Positions 51,367 through 59,961 of a stretch of 64,000 bases of DNA are shown one piece after another. The translations under genes and the position numbers were made by a program. The stretch comes from Phaeobacter sp. J2-8. Lineage in GTDB: Bacteria > Pseudomonadota > Alphaproteobacteria > Rhodobacterales > Rhodobacteraceae. The notes beneath the pieces were generated by a model that was not told the DNA's origin, made no database searches, and saw only the letters and a list, made by a program, of their open reading frames with translations. Position 1 is the stretch's first letter; each line of letters opens with the position of its first letter. The stretch is from NCBI RefSeq assembly GCF_022867865.1, contig NZ_JALIEC010000004.1, positions 248,001 to 312,000 of the forward strand. Direction: 5' to 3'.

Positions 51367-52854
51367 ATGATTCAATCAATTCCTGAGGCCCTGGGGCTTA
51401 TCCTGACGTTTGAGGGCCTGATTGTCCTGACGCTGGGCACCATGTTGGGCATTATTTTGGGCGCATTGCCCGGTATCGGATCAACTGTGGCGGTGGCCAT
51501 GATCCTGCCCTTTACGTTGACCATGGGTCAGGCACCGGCGATCCTGTTGTTGTTGGCGATCTATGCCGGGTCGGTTTACGGCGGGTCGATTTCGGCCATT
51601 CTGATCAACACACCCGGCACACCGCAATCTGCCGCGACGTGCCTTGATGGCTATCCGATGGCGCAACGGGGCGAGGCGGGCAAAGCGCTGGGCTGGTCCA
51701 CCATTGCCTCGGTTGTGGGCGGGCTGACCTCTGCTGTTGTGTTAATCTTTGCGGCGCCGCAACTGGCGGCCTTTGCGTTGAATTTCGGTCCGATTGAAAC
51801 CTTTGCGCTGATCCTGTTGGGGCTGACATGTATCGTGTCGGTGTCCGAAGGTTCGTTGGTCAAAGGGTTGATCGCCGGGTTCATCGGGCTGTTTTTGTCC
51901 ACCGTTGGCGGCGATCCGATCACCGGCGAAGCGCGGTTTACCTTTGGCCAGTTCCAATTGATCGCGGGGTTCAACCTGTTGGCGGTTGTGATTGGGGTCT
52001 TTGCCCTGTCCGAAGTGCTGACCCGGGCCGCCGCATCGCGCGATGGCGAGCCGCCGTTGGTGGATTTCAACGGCATCGTCTTGCCCAAGCTGCATGAATG
52101 GAAGGGGCGGATCAAAGGTCTGATCAAATCGGTCCTGATCGGCAACGGCATTGGCATTCTGCCCGGCACCGGGGCCGCCACCGCCGCCTTTATTTCCTAT
52201 GCCGAGGCGCGCCGTTCCGCGCCCACGCGCGAAAACTTTGGCAAGGGCGAACCAGACGGGCTTATTGCATCGGAATCCGCAAACAACGCCGTGACCGGCG
52301 GCGCGCTGGTGCCCACCATGGCGCTGGGGATCCCCGGTGACGCGATCACCGCGGTTATGCTGGCAACGCTGACGTTGCATGGCGTGACGCCCGGCATTCG
52401 GCTGATGACCGACAACCCGGTTTTGATGGCCGCGATCTTTTCGGGGTTCTTTGTGATCAACCTGATGCTGTTGCCGCTGGGTATGCTTGTGTCGCGGATG
52501 GCGGCCCCGATCCTGCGGATCAAAGAGGCCTATATGCTGGTGATGATTTGCCTGCTGTGTACCGTTGGCGTGTATTTCGTGCGCGGCAATCCGTTTGATC
52601 TGGTGGTGATGGCGATTGCCGGCATTCTTGGATTTATCCTGCGGCGTCAGGGCTATCCAATGGCGCCGCTGGTCATTGGCATGGTGCTTGGGCCCACATT
52701 GGAAATCAGCCTGCGCCAAGGTTTGATCATCACGGATGGTCAGTTTTCGGCCTTTTTCGTCGGACATCCAATCGCCGCAGTGTTGGTGATGGCGGCTTTC
52801 GGCATGCTGTCGCTGCCCCTTATCCGCATCCTTAAAAACAGGAAAGCTGCTTAA
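51367..52854 (+). CDS. tctA: TTT permease TctA (second set)
   Basis: 495 residues. LGALPGIGSTVAVAMILPFTL, YGGSISAILINTPGTPQSAATCLDGYPM, IGILPGTGAATAAFISYAEARRS and SESANNAVTGGALVPTMALGIPGD are the TctA repeats. It follows tctB by 10 bp and precedes the TSUP gene by 1 bp. Confidence 0.96.
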   Translation: MIQSIPEALGLILTFEGLIVLTLGTMLGIILGALPGIGSTVAVAMILPFTLTMGQAPAILLLLAIYAGSVYGGSISAILINTPGTPQSAATCLDGYPMAQRGEAGKALGWSTIASVVGGLTSAVVLIFAAPQLAAFALNFGPIETFALILLGLTCIVSVSEGSLVKGLIAGFIGLFLSTVGGDPITGEARFTFGQFQLIAGFNLLAVVIGVFALSEVLTRAAASRDGEPPLVDFNGIVLPKLHEWKGRIKGLIKSVLIGNGIGILPGTGAATAAFISYAEARRSAPTRENFGKGEPDGLIASESANNAVTGGALVPTMALGIPGDAITAVMLATLTLHGVTPGIRLMTDNPVLMAAIFSGFFVINLMLLPLGMLVSRMAAPILRIKEAYMLVMICLLCTVGVYFVRGNPFDLVVMAIAGILGFILRRQGYPMAPLVIGMVLGPTLEISLRQGLIITDGQFSAFFVGHPIAAVLVMAAFGMLSLPLIRILKNRKAA

Positions 52855-52855
52855 C

Positions 52856-53686
52856 ATGATTGTTGAATTCACACTTCCGATCCTTTTGGGGCTGGTTGTC
52901 GGGCTGTTGGTCACCGGGGCAATGGCGGGTGTTTTGGCGGGGCTGCTGGGGGTTGGTGGCGGCATCGTCATTGTGCCGGTGCTGATCATCGTGGCCGAGC
53001 TTTTCAAGATCGACGACAGCATCGCCATGTTGCTGGTGGTTGGCACGTCGCTGGCCACCATCATCCCCACGTCGATATCTTCGGCGCGGGCCCACCAAAA
53101 ACGCGGCGCGATTGATCCTGCCATCCTGCGCGGCTGGGTGCCTGCGATTTTCCTTGGGGCCCTGATTGGCGGGATTGCGTCAAAATACATCGGCTCGGCT
53201 GGTTTGACGCTTATCTTTGGCGCTGTGGCCCTGGTGGTTTCGGTCAATCTTGCCCTGCCCAAAACCCTGACCTTGGCCGCCGAACCACCGGCATCCCGCG
53301 CAAAACAAAGCGCAATTGCCCTGCCGATTGGGTTTACCTCGGCCTTGATGGGCATTGGGGGCGGCACGCTGTCGGTTCCGGTCATGTCGATGTTGTCCGT
53401 GCCGGTGCATCGCGCGGTGGCCACGGCGTCGGTCTTTGGTTTGGCGATTGCGGTGCCTGCGGTCTGTGGCTTTGTCTGGGCGGGCCTTGGCGTAGAAGGC
53501 CGCCCGCCGGGGTCGCTTGGTTATGTGAACCTGCCTGCGGCGGTGACATTGTTTTCCATGAGCGTTCTGACCGCCCCGTATGGCGCGAAAATTGCCCACC
53601 TGATGGCGCCGCGCAAACTTAAACTGGCCTTTGCGGTGTTCCTTGCCATTTCTGCGGCGCGGATGCTTTGGAAATCCGTGGTATGA
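52856..53686 (+). CDS. TSUP (TauE/SafE) family membrane exporter (second set)
   Basis: 276 residues, eight membrane segments, with AGVLAGLLGVGGGIVIVPVLIIV and SALMGIGGGTLSVPVMSML, highly similar to the paralogue at 41395-42234. Shared TTT-TSUP-hydrolase-ltnD content shows the two loci are related by duplication or common descent. The stop overlaps the hydrolase start (ATGA). Confidence 0.92.
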   Translation: MIVEFTLPILLGLVVGLLVTGAMAGVLAGLLGVGGGIVIVPVLIIVAELFKIDDSIAMLLVVGTSLATIIPTSISSARAHQKRGAIDPAILRGWVPAIFLGALIGGIASKYIGSAGLTLIFGAVALVVSVNLALPKTLTLAAEPPASRAKQSAIALPIGFTSALMGIGGGTLSVPVMSMLSVPVHRAVATASVFGLAIAVPAVCGFVWAGLGVEGRPPGSLGYVNLPAAVTLFSMSVLTAPYGAKIAHLMAPRKLKLAFAVFLAISAARMLWKSVV

Positions 53687-54494
53687 CCCGCGCGCACAAG
53701 ATGAAGACCAAGGGATTGACCTTCAACATTCGGGTCGAGGGCACGGGGCCAGAGCTTTTGTTTTTGGGCGGGTCCAGTTTTGATCTTGCGGTCAATGCCC
53801 CGGTTTTTGACAGCGCTCTGGTGCAGCATTTCACCGTTGCCGCCGCTGATCCGCGCGGATTGGGCGGCACTGAGGCCCCTGATGGGACCTGGACGATGCA
53901 GGATTATGCGCAGGATGCGCTGGATATTCTGGACGCGCTCCATTGGGAAAATGCCTATGTGCTGGGGGAAAGTTTTGGCGCGATGACGGCGCTTCATATG
54001 GCGGCGCGTGCGGATCACCGCATTCGGCGCATGGCGCTTGTTGCCGGGTCTGCCGGTGGCGCAGGGGGGGATCCTATCCCATCCAGAAGCTGCGCGATAT
54101 CACCGACCCAAATGACCGCGCCTGTGCCGCGCTTGGGATCATGGATGATCGATTTGCCGCCCTGCGTGACAGCGATCCGACCGAGGCACAGAACCGCATT
54201 GATACGCGCATCGTGGCCGAGGCCGCCTTTCTGGCCAGTGGTGACAACGCCAAAAATCATGCGCGTCTGTTGGCCGCCCGCGCAGATCACAACGCTTGGG
54301 ATGCCTTGCCCGACATACCAACGCCCACGCTGGTTTTTGCCGGGCGCTACGATCAACAGGCCCCGCTAACAGGAGCCGAGAATATTGCAAACGCCATGCC
54401 CGATGCAGCGCTGCACATCATAGAAGGCGGCCATTCGATCTGTTTTGCAACGCCAGAGCCGGTCGCGACATTACTTCAGCATTGGACCAATTAG
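53683..54494 (+). pseudogene. Alpha/beta hydrolase with a frameshift in a G-tract
   Basis: From ATG 53683 the frame reads KGLTFNIRVEGTGPELLFLGGSS, ADPRGLGGTEAP and VLGESFGAMTALHMA (nucleophile Ser about 96) up to VAGSAGGAGG. At a run of seven G (54064-54070) the frame is lost; the next frame continues SYPIQKLRDITDPNDRAC, VFAGRYDQQAPL and GGHSICF to the stop at 54494. Eight G would restore AGGAGGGSYPIQ, aligning with AGGEGGSSYPIQ in the paralogue at 42231. Slippage at a G-tract could be genuine (reversible) or a base-calling error. Confidence 0.87.
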
Positions 54495-54506
54495 AGGATT
54501 TCCGAA

Positions 54507-54881
54507 ATGACCGTTCATCACACTTCCATCGTCGGGCTCGGGTCCATGGGGTACGGCATGGCGCAATCGCTGTTGCGCGCGGGCCATATTGTTCACGGGT
54601 TCGACATCAACCCAGACACCACCGCCAAATTCGCCGAAGAAAGCGGCCAGTCAGACCCCCAATCCGATGCGGCAGCGCGGACAGATTGTTTGGTTCTGGT
54701 GGTGCTGAACGCCGCCCAGACCGAAAGCGTTTTGTTTGGCGACGCGGGCTGGGCCGCGCAGTTGCAAAAAGGCGCGACCGTGATCGCCTGTGCCACTGTT
54801 GCCCCGGATTTCGCCAAAGACATGGCGCGGCGCTGTGCGGCGTGTCCGTCGTCAGGGATTTTGGGACCGATGGCGGCCTGA
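54507..54881 (+). pseudogene. Truncated LtnD-type dehydrogenase
   Basis: ATG 54507 (GAGGATTTCCGAA upstream) reads SIVGLGSMGYGMAQSLLRAGH (NAD motif) and VVLNAAQTESVLFGDAGW, parallel to ltnD at 40480-41377. Similarity stops after DMARRCAA at about 54840, where the sequence changes to the IS3 flank and ends at 54881. The catalytic Lys and C-terminal domain are missing. Downstream otn genes, if they existed here, have been lost to the IS. Confidence 0.85.
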
Positions 54882-54916
54882 TCTAAGAAAGGGTCTGGCT
54901 CATCTGGTTGGTTTGA

Positions 54917-55897
54917 TTATGCGGCGGATTTGCGGTGAAGCAAGCGTCGCGTTTCGATGGTCTTTCGTTTGATCTTTTCTCGCTGTTTCAGAATGGTCTG
55001 GCCCCGTCCGAAGTATACGTCGGAGGGTGTGAGATTCTGCAGGCTCTCGTGGTATCGTCGGTGGTTGTAGTGATCGACAAATGCGTCGATCTGCTGTCGG
55101 AGATCACCCGGCAGGTAGTAGTTTTCCAGCAGGATGTGGTTCTTCAGAGTCTGGTGCCACCGCTCGATCTTGCCGTGGGTCTGGGGGTGATAGGGCGCGC
55201 CGCGGACATGGCCCATCTGTCGGTCCTCCAGCCAATCGGCCAGCTCGCCCGAGATGTAACTCGACCCATTGTCCGAGAGCAGCCGTGGCTTGTGCAGCAC
55301 CGTCGCCTGATCGCAGCCCGAAGCCTGCAGCGCCAGGTCCAGCGTGTCGGTGACGTCGCCCGACTTCATCGTCGTGCAAAGCTTCCAGGCGATGATGTAG
55401 CGGCTGAAGTCGTCGAGGATGGTGGACAGGTAAAACCAGCCCCAGCCGATGACCTTCAGGTACGTGAAGTCGGTCTGCCACAGCTGGTTCGGCCTGGTCG
55501 TCTTGTCCCGGAACTCGTCGGCCGCCGACACCACCACATAGGCTGGGCTGGTGATCAGGTCATAAGACTTGAGGATGCGATAGACGGAAGCCTCTGACAC
55601 AAAATACTTTTCCGTGTCGGTGAACTGCACGGCCAACTCCCGCGGCGACAGTTCGCTTTCCTTCAGGGCCAGGTCCTTGATCTTCTCGCGGACCGGCTCG
55701 GGTATGCGGTTCCAGACCCGTGACGGCTTGGGGCTGCGATCCTCAAGCGCCTCGGGACCGCCGGCCAGATACCGATCATACCAGCGATAGAAGGTGGCCC
55801 TCGGGATGCCCAGCTTGTCCAGGGTTCGCTTCGTCGGCAGGTGTGAGCCTTCGACGAGGCGGATAATCTCCAGTTTCTCGGATGCGGGATACCTCAT
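54917..55897 (-). CDS. IS3-family transposase orfB (DDE integrase domain)
   Basis: 326 residues. An HTH_21-like part is followed by the rve integrase domain with D in WQTDFTYLKVIGW (about 141), D in LLSDNGSSYISGEL (about 209) and E in HGKIERWHQTLKNH (about 245), the D,D(35)E pattern. ATG 55897 overlaps the orfA stop, consistent with an orfAB fusion by -1 frameshifting. Apparently intact. Confidence 0.92.
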   Translation of the reverse strand: MRYPASEKLEIIRLVEGSHLPTKRTLDKLGIPRATFYRWYDRYLAGGPEALEDRSPKPSRVWNRIPEPVREKIKDLALKESELSPRELAVQFTDTEKYFVSEASVYRILKSYDLITSPAYVVVSAADEFRDKTTRPNQLWQTDFTYLKVIGWGWFYLSTILDDFSRYIIAWKLCTTMKSGDVTDTLDLALQASGCDQATVLHKPRLLSDNGSSYISGELADWLEDRQMGHVRGAPYHPQTHGKIERWHQTLKNHILLENYYLPGDLRQQIDAFVDHYNHRRYHESLQNLTPSDVYFGRGQTILKQREKIKRKTIETRRLLHRKSAA

Positions 55898-56268
55898 TCG
55901 CCGTCGTCCCCATCCGCGATCATGCTTTTTTTGAGCAGCCGCAGTTCCAGGGCCTGCTCAGCAACGACCTCCTTGAGATCACGGGCTTCACGGCGCAGAT
56001 CTTTGACCTCGCTTGTCGAAGCAGCACGCGCTGTATCCCCCGCCAGCCGCTTCTTGCCAGCCTCAAGGAACTCCTTCGACCAGCTGTAATACAGGCTCTG
56101 GGCTATGCCCTCGCGGCGGCACAGCTCCGCAATGCTGTCCTCGCCCTTCAGGCCGTCCAAAACGATCCTGATCTTCTCCTCGGCCGAATACTGTTTGCGG
56201 GTCGCGCGGCGGATGTCCTTGACGACCTTCTCGCCGTGGCCCCGCTTGGTTCCGGGTTTCTGTCTCAT
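55894..56268 (-). CDS. IS3-family orfA (helix-turn-helix)
   Basis: 124 residues from ATG 56268 (AAGGAGTGAAG upstream). HTH region YSAEEKIRIVLDGLKGEDSIAELCRREGIAQSLYYSW (about 27-63) and a leucine-zipper-like region LRREARDLKEVVAEQALELRLLKKS. It regulates transposition and supplies the N-terminus of OrfAB. Confidence 0.88.
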   Translation of the reverse strand: MRQKPGTKRGHGEKVVKDIRRATRKQYSAEEKIRIVLDGLKGEDSIAELCRREGIAQSLYYSWSKEFLEAGKKRLAGDTARAASTSEVKDLRREARDLKEVVAEQALELRLLKKSMIADGDDGE

Positions 56269-56342
56269 CTTCACTCCTTGGTGGTTACGATGAGCCTGAA
56301 TGAACCGCCCCCAGTTTGCCGGAGGCTCCAAAGTAAGTATGG

Positions 56343-56684
56343 ATGGAGCCCATGGAAAAAAGTAGCAGAGCCAACAGATTTTCGACTGAGGTGCGTGCCC
56401 GCGCGGTTCGGATGATTTTGGAACACGAGCATGAATACGCCAATCAATCTGCTGCGATCATGGCAATCGCACCAAAGATCGGATGTGGCAGGGACACGTT
56501 GCGGCGTTGGGTCAAACAATCCGACATCGATAACGGCTGCAAAGACGGGCAGACCTCTGATGAGCGCGCCCAGATCAAGGCGATGGAACGCGAGATCCGA
56601 GAGCTGCGCCAAGCCAATGAGATCCTGAGAAAGGCCTCAGCGTATTTTGCACAGGCGGAGCTCGCCCGCCCGTTCAAACGATGA
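56343..56684 (+). CDS. IS3-family orfA
   Basis: 113 residues (ATG 56343; 56352 also possible). HTH FSTEVRARAVRMILEHEHEYANQSAAIMAIAPKIG then WVKQSD and the zipper MEREIRELRQANEILRKASAYFAQAEL, typical of the IS51/IS407-like IS3 groups. The stop overlaps orfB ATG by 4 bp. Confidence 0.9.
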   Translation: MEPMEKSSRANRFSTEVRARAVRMILEHEHEYANQSAAIMAIAPKIGCGRDTLRRWVKQSDIDNGCKDGQTSDERAQIKAMEREIRELRQANEILRKASAYFAQAELARPFKR

Positions 56685-57586
56685 TTACCTTCATAGAGGA
56701 GCACCGCAATGACCTGGGTTTCGAGCCGATTTGCAAGGTTTTGCCAATCGCCCAGTCCACATTTTATGCGCATGCAGCGATCATCAAAAACCCAGACTTG
56801 GCCTCGGATCGTGCCAAGCGGGACGCCGATCTTAGCCCTGAGATTAAACGTGTTTGGGAAGAGAACAATGAAGTCTACGGCATCCAGAAGGTCTGGCATC
56901 AACTACAGCGTGAGAAGTTCACTATCGCACGCTGTACTGTGGCCAGGCTTATGAAACGGCTTGATATTCAGGGTGTTATTCGCGGAAAGGTGCAAAAGAC
57001 AACCGTACCGGATAAGAGCCAACCATGTCCAAAAGACAAGGTGAACCGCAAGTTCCGAGCCCCGGCACCAAACATGCTTTGGGTAAGCGATTTCACTTAC
57101 GTCTCAACGTGGCAGGGCTTCGTCTATGTCGCTTTTATCATCGATACCTTCGCCGATAAGATCGTGGGCTGGCGTGTTTCCAGCTCACCAAAAACAGATT
57201 TTGCACTCGATGCGCTGGAGCAGGCGCTGCATGATCGCCGCCCCGTTCACAAAGGTGGTCTCATTCATCATTCGGACCGCGGCGGGCAATATTTGTCCAT
57301 TCGCTATACCGAGCGATTGGCCCTGGCAGGGATCGAACCCTCTGTTGGCAGCGTTGGCGATTCCTATGACAATGCCTTGGCCGAAACGATAAACGGTCTC
57401 TACAAAGCTGAGGTCATTCACCGGCTTGGTCCATGGAAAACCATGGCCGCCGTCGAATGGGAAACGCTCAAATGGGTCGACTGGTTTAACAATCGCCGCC
57501 TGCTTGAGCCTATCGGATATATCCCGCCCGCTGAAGCAGAAGAGAGGTACTATGCACAGTTCAACACGTTAGATATGGTCGCATGA
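56681..57586 (+). CDS. IS3-family transposase orfB
   Basis: 301 residues, intact. D in WVSDFTYVSTWQG (about 136), D in HHSDRGGQYLSI (about 199) and E in NALAETINGLYKAEVIH (about 235). Closely related to the truncated orfB at 5830-6437, to which it could serve as reference. Confidence 0.93.
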   Translation: MITFIEEHRNDLGFEPICKVLPIAQSTFYAHAAIIKNPDLASDRAKRDADLSPEIKRVWEENNEVYGIQKVWHQLQREKFTIARCTVARLMKRLDIQGVIRGKVQKTTVPDKSQPCPKDKVNRKFRAPAPNMLWVSDFTYVSTWQGFVYVAFIIDTFADKIVGWRVSSSPKTDFALDALEQALHDRRPVHKGGLIHHSDRGGQYLSIRYTERLALAGIEPSVGSVGDSYDNALAETINGLYKAEVIHRLGPWKTMAAVEWETLKWVDWFNNRRLLEPIGYIPPAEAEERYYAQFNTLDMVA

Positions 57587-57625
57587 GATGAAGTAATCTG
57601 CCTCCGGCAAATAAGGGGCGGTTCA

Positions 57626-57981
57626 TAGAATGCGATCCACATTTACCGCCGCATTGGCAGCCGCAGTTGTCGGCCTGGGACTGTTGCGTTAATTGACGAC
57701 GGCCGCATGGATAACAGTGTTGTACGTCGGCTATATGGCGGCGCGGTCGAACAGTCCGTCGATGAACGCAACAGTCCCCCTGCAATGTCATGTTTATTGT
57801 GCTTTCAAATGGTCGGACGGATACCGACGTTTCTTGCCAACACAAACTCTGTCGTGCGTCGTTGGATATCAGCATTGAGCCAGTTTTCATCATGCCGCTC
57901 ATGGCATCGATTTCGGACATTCCAACAAGCCTGTCCGGCTTCTACTGCGAGATTGCGGATCGCGACCGCCGCTGTATTGCT
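57626..57981. other. Non-coding stretch between IS3-2 and the small-gene island
   Basis: No supported gene. ATG 57630 opens a 20-codon frame (MRSTFTAALAAAVVGLGLLR) that looks like the start of a signal peptide followed by a stop, perhaps the remnant of an exported protein cut by the IS. Other frames look random. Confidence 0.4.
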
Positions 57982-58218
57982 TCACGGGCGTCGAACAGAG
58001 TTCCCGCCAGAGATGATCGCTTCGATCATTTCGGCGACAGCCCGGTGCCTTTCCATTTCGAGTTCGGTGCCAATGGCGTTCACATGGGTCGCCGCGGCGT
58101 CACGAAGAATCCCCACGATCTCGTTTTCCGGCAGCAACCCGTGATCGTTCATGGCAAGCAGGAGCGCCTCGCAGATCGATAGGGCGGCCTGGCCTGCATG
58201 TTCGCTTGAGGTGGACAT
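57982..58218 (-). CDS. Small hypothetical protein
   Basis: 78 residues from ATG 58218 with AAGGAAACTCAG upstream. Helical, acidic: QAALSICEALLLAMNDHGLLPENEIVGILRDAAATH and EMERHRAVAEMIEAIISGGNSV. No signal peptide or membrane segment. I do not recognise a functional family. It is divergent from the Crp/Fnr gene with 150 bp between starts. Confidence 0.7.
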   Translation of the reverse strand: MSTSSEHAGQAALSICEALLLAMNDHGLLPENEIVGILRDAAATHVNAIGTELEMERHRAVAEMIEAIISGGNSVRRP

Positions 58219-58368
58219 CTGAGTTTCCTTCGTTGGCATCGTGAGTCTGGGAGAAGGTAAGATTCAGATACATCCGTACATCTCGCAGGAAGTGTTCTAT
58301 GCTGGACTGATCCAGAGCAGTGCCCGAGCCGATTTCTGCTCTTGGGTCACGACACGCCGGGAGGCCCC

Positions 58369-59103
58369 ATGACATCAGTTGAACACAGCCCTCTTACCCG
58401 CAAGCTGTCGGCCTTCGTCGCCCTGTCGGAGGTCGAACTGGCTGTCCTTGAACAACTGCACCAGCGGCGGCGCTCCTTCGCCGCGGGGCGTGATATGGTG
58501 CATCAGGGCCAGTCGGCTCGGGCCGCTTATATTCTGTCCGCGGGTTGGGTCTGTTCCTACAAATTGCAGGCCGACGGGACCCGGCAGATCGTGGATTTCC
58601 AGGTGCCGGGGGATTTTCTGGGCTTGCGAAGCGTCCTTTTGCGCACGTCGGACCACAGCTTCGAACCCATCGTCCACATCGAGGCTGCGGAAGTGCTGAA
58701 GAGCGACCTTCTGGATGCATTCGCGCAGACGCCGCGCCTTGCAACCGCCATACTCTGGGCGGCGTCACGGGACGAAGCGATGGTCGTGGAACATCTCGTC
58801 GGAATCGGTCGGCGTGATGCGGACGCCCGCATGGCGCATTTTCTGTTGGAGTTGGGATCGCGGCTTGCGCTGGTGGGCATGGGGACCAAGGGTGGGTACG
58901 ACTGCCCGCTGACCCAGTACCACCTCGCGGATGCGCTGGGGCTGAGTGCCATCCACGTGAACCGCGTTTTGCGTCAGCTTCGCGAGAGTGGACTGGTGAC
59001 CTTTCGGGACGGTCGCGTGTCCTTTGAAGATCATGCCGGGTTGGTGGAGCTGGCTGAGTTTGATGCAGCCTATCTGGATCAGACCGGCCCGCTCTTGAAA
59101 TAA
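58369..59103 (+). CDS. Crp/Fnr-family transcriptional regulator
   Basis: 244 residues from ATG 58369 (GGGAGGCCCC upstream). Cyclic-nucleotide-binding-like N-terminal domain (about 10-130: FAAGRDMVHQGQSARAAYILSAGW) without the Fnr cysteine cluster, followed by a winged helix: PLTQYHLADALGLSAIHVNRVLRQLRESGLV (about 183-213). It probably responds to a small molecule or redox signal and controls nearby small stress-like genes; this is inference from position. Confidence 0.92.
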   Translation: MTSVEHSPLTRKLSAFVALSEVELAVLEQLHQRRRSFAAGRDMVHQGQSARAAYILSAGWVCSYKLQADGTRQIVDFQVPGDFLGLRSVLLRTSDHSFEPIVHIEAAEVLKSDLLDAFAQTPRLATAILWAASRDEAMVVEHLVGIGRRDADARMAHFLLELGSRLALVGMGTKGGYDCPLTQYHLADALGLSAIHVNRVLRQLRESGLVTFRDGRVSFEDHAGLVELAEFDAAYLDQTGPLLK

Positions 59104-59136
59104 GAAGGCCCTGGTGTTCAGGTCAGACGCTGGTTG

Positions 59137-59325
59137 TCACGCAAGCGAATGCTGCGCCGCGTCGAGTTCCTTGTTAGTCTCGGCGTCGTTCTTCGCCGTT
59201 TTCGCCTTCTCAGCTGCCTGGTAATGCTTAAGCGCCGAATCCTTCTTCGGGCCTGAGGGTGCATTGTCCCAGGCGGCTTTCACTGACTTCATCTTGTCGG
59301 CCGTCTTGGTCTGTTCGGGTGTCAT
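59137..59325 (-). CDS. Small Lys/Ala-rich helical protein
   Basis: 62 residues from ATG 59325 with AAAGGACATTCCC upstream. Mostly alternating Lys, Ala, Asp and Glu (KTADKMKSVKAAWDNAPSGPKKDSALKHYQAAEKAKTAKND), giving an amphipathic coiled helix. Not recognised; the composition resembles small stress-induced cytoplasmic proteins. Confidence 0.7.
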   Translation of the reverse strand: MTPEQTKTADKMKSVKAAWDNAPSGPKKDSALKHYQAAEKAKTAKNDAETNKELDAAQHSLA

Positions 59326-59541
59326 TGGGAATGTCCTTTCTGGACGTTCCGAGAAATAAGAAGCGCGCCGACATGCCGACCCTTTCGGTTTCAACACGCC
59401 AACACGCTTCTTGGGTGCTCGGAAAAAAAGTGCCTCACCAAATAATTGGCGGGCACATCTCACCTAGCCGATATCAACGCCCCGCCGCACTGACGCAGGT
59501 TAGTCCCGGCGCGTGCGGCAGGTCGAATGACACAGCGGCAC

Positions 59542-59961
59542 TCAGGCCACAATGGTTTGCTGGTGGGAGATCCTCAGCCAGGTGTCGTCATCGTTGAGGT
59601 AGGTCGAGGCACAGAGGGCCTTGTAGATCGGCACATCAGGTTTCTCTGCCGAGACGCGATAGGTGAGAATGGCAATGTCAGGACACCGTATCACGCGCCG
59701 TTCGGCCATGACGACGGAACGCCAGCCGCTCCTTTCGCGAAGATGGGGCCAGATCTGGTCACCCTGAAGGATGCCGGGCGGATAGGGGAAGACCATAACG
59801 GCGTTGGTTGCTGTCGTCGTCCGCGCATTTTCAGCACCACTGGTCCAGAAGTGTTCCTCCATGTCCCAGAGAACGCTCTGTTCACGAGGCGATAGCGTGC
59901 CGGACTTGTATGCCGCATGGGCCGGTCTGCCCGTGGTCGTGGTAGTGGTTGAGGCGGTCAT
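59542..59961 (-). CDS. DUF4440/NTF2-like protein
   Basis: 139 residues. A Thr-rich N-terminus (TASTTTTTTG) precedes an NTF2-like fold: EQSVLWDMEEHFWTSGAENARTTTATNAVMVFPYPPG, MAERRVIRCPDIAILTYRVSAEK and YKALCASTYLNDDDTWLRISHQQT match DUF4440/SnoaL-like proteins. The start overlaps the upstream gene stop (ATGA). Ligand unknown. Confidence 0.75.
   Translation of the reverse strand: MTASTTTTTTGRPAHAAYKSGTLSPREQSVLWDMEEHFWTSGAENARTTTATNAVMVFPYPPGILQGDQIWPHLRERSGWRSVVMAERRVIRCPDIAILTYRVSAEKPDVPIYKALCASTYLNDDDTWLRISHQQTIVA

Larger units (their letters stand above)
54895..56300 (-). mobile_element. IS3-family element (IS3-1)
   Basis: Contains orfA and orfB on the minus strand. The ends are not sharply defined: GGCTCATC near 54897-54904 on the plus strand and the same word on the minus strand near 56290 look like parts of the inverted repeats. 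The right end abuts the next IS3 element at 56301. Confidence 0.6.
56301..57625 (+). mobile_element. IS3-family element, complete (IS3-2)
   Basis: 1,325 bp bounded by imperfect inverted repeats: TGAACCGCCCCCAGTTTGCC at 56301 and, on the other strand, TGAACCGCCCCTTATTTGCC from 57625. Both continue GGAGGC. Same subgroup as the broken copy at 5532-6437. The 3-bp flanks differ, so no target duplication is visible. Confidence 0.87.

Noticed and set aside
51742-53424. 560-codon minus-strand frame opposite tctA and the TSUP gene
   Set aside because: Antisense shadow of two strongly supported membrane protein genes.
54841-54881. Genuine C-terminus (CPSSGILGPMAA) for the second LtnD
   Set aside because: The residues are unrelated to LtnD and come from the sequence next to the IS3 element, so the protein is truncated.
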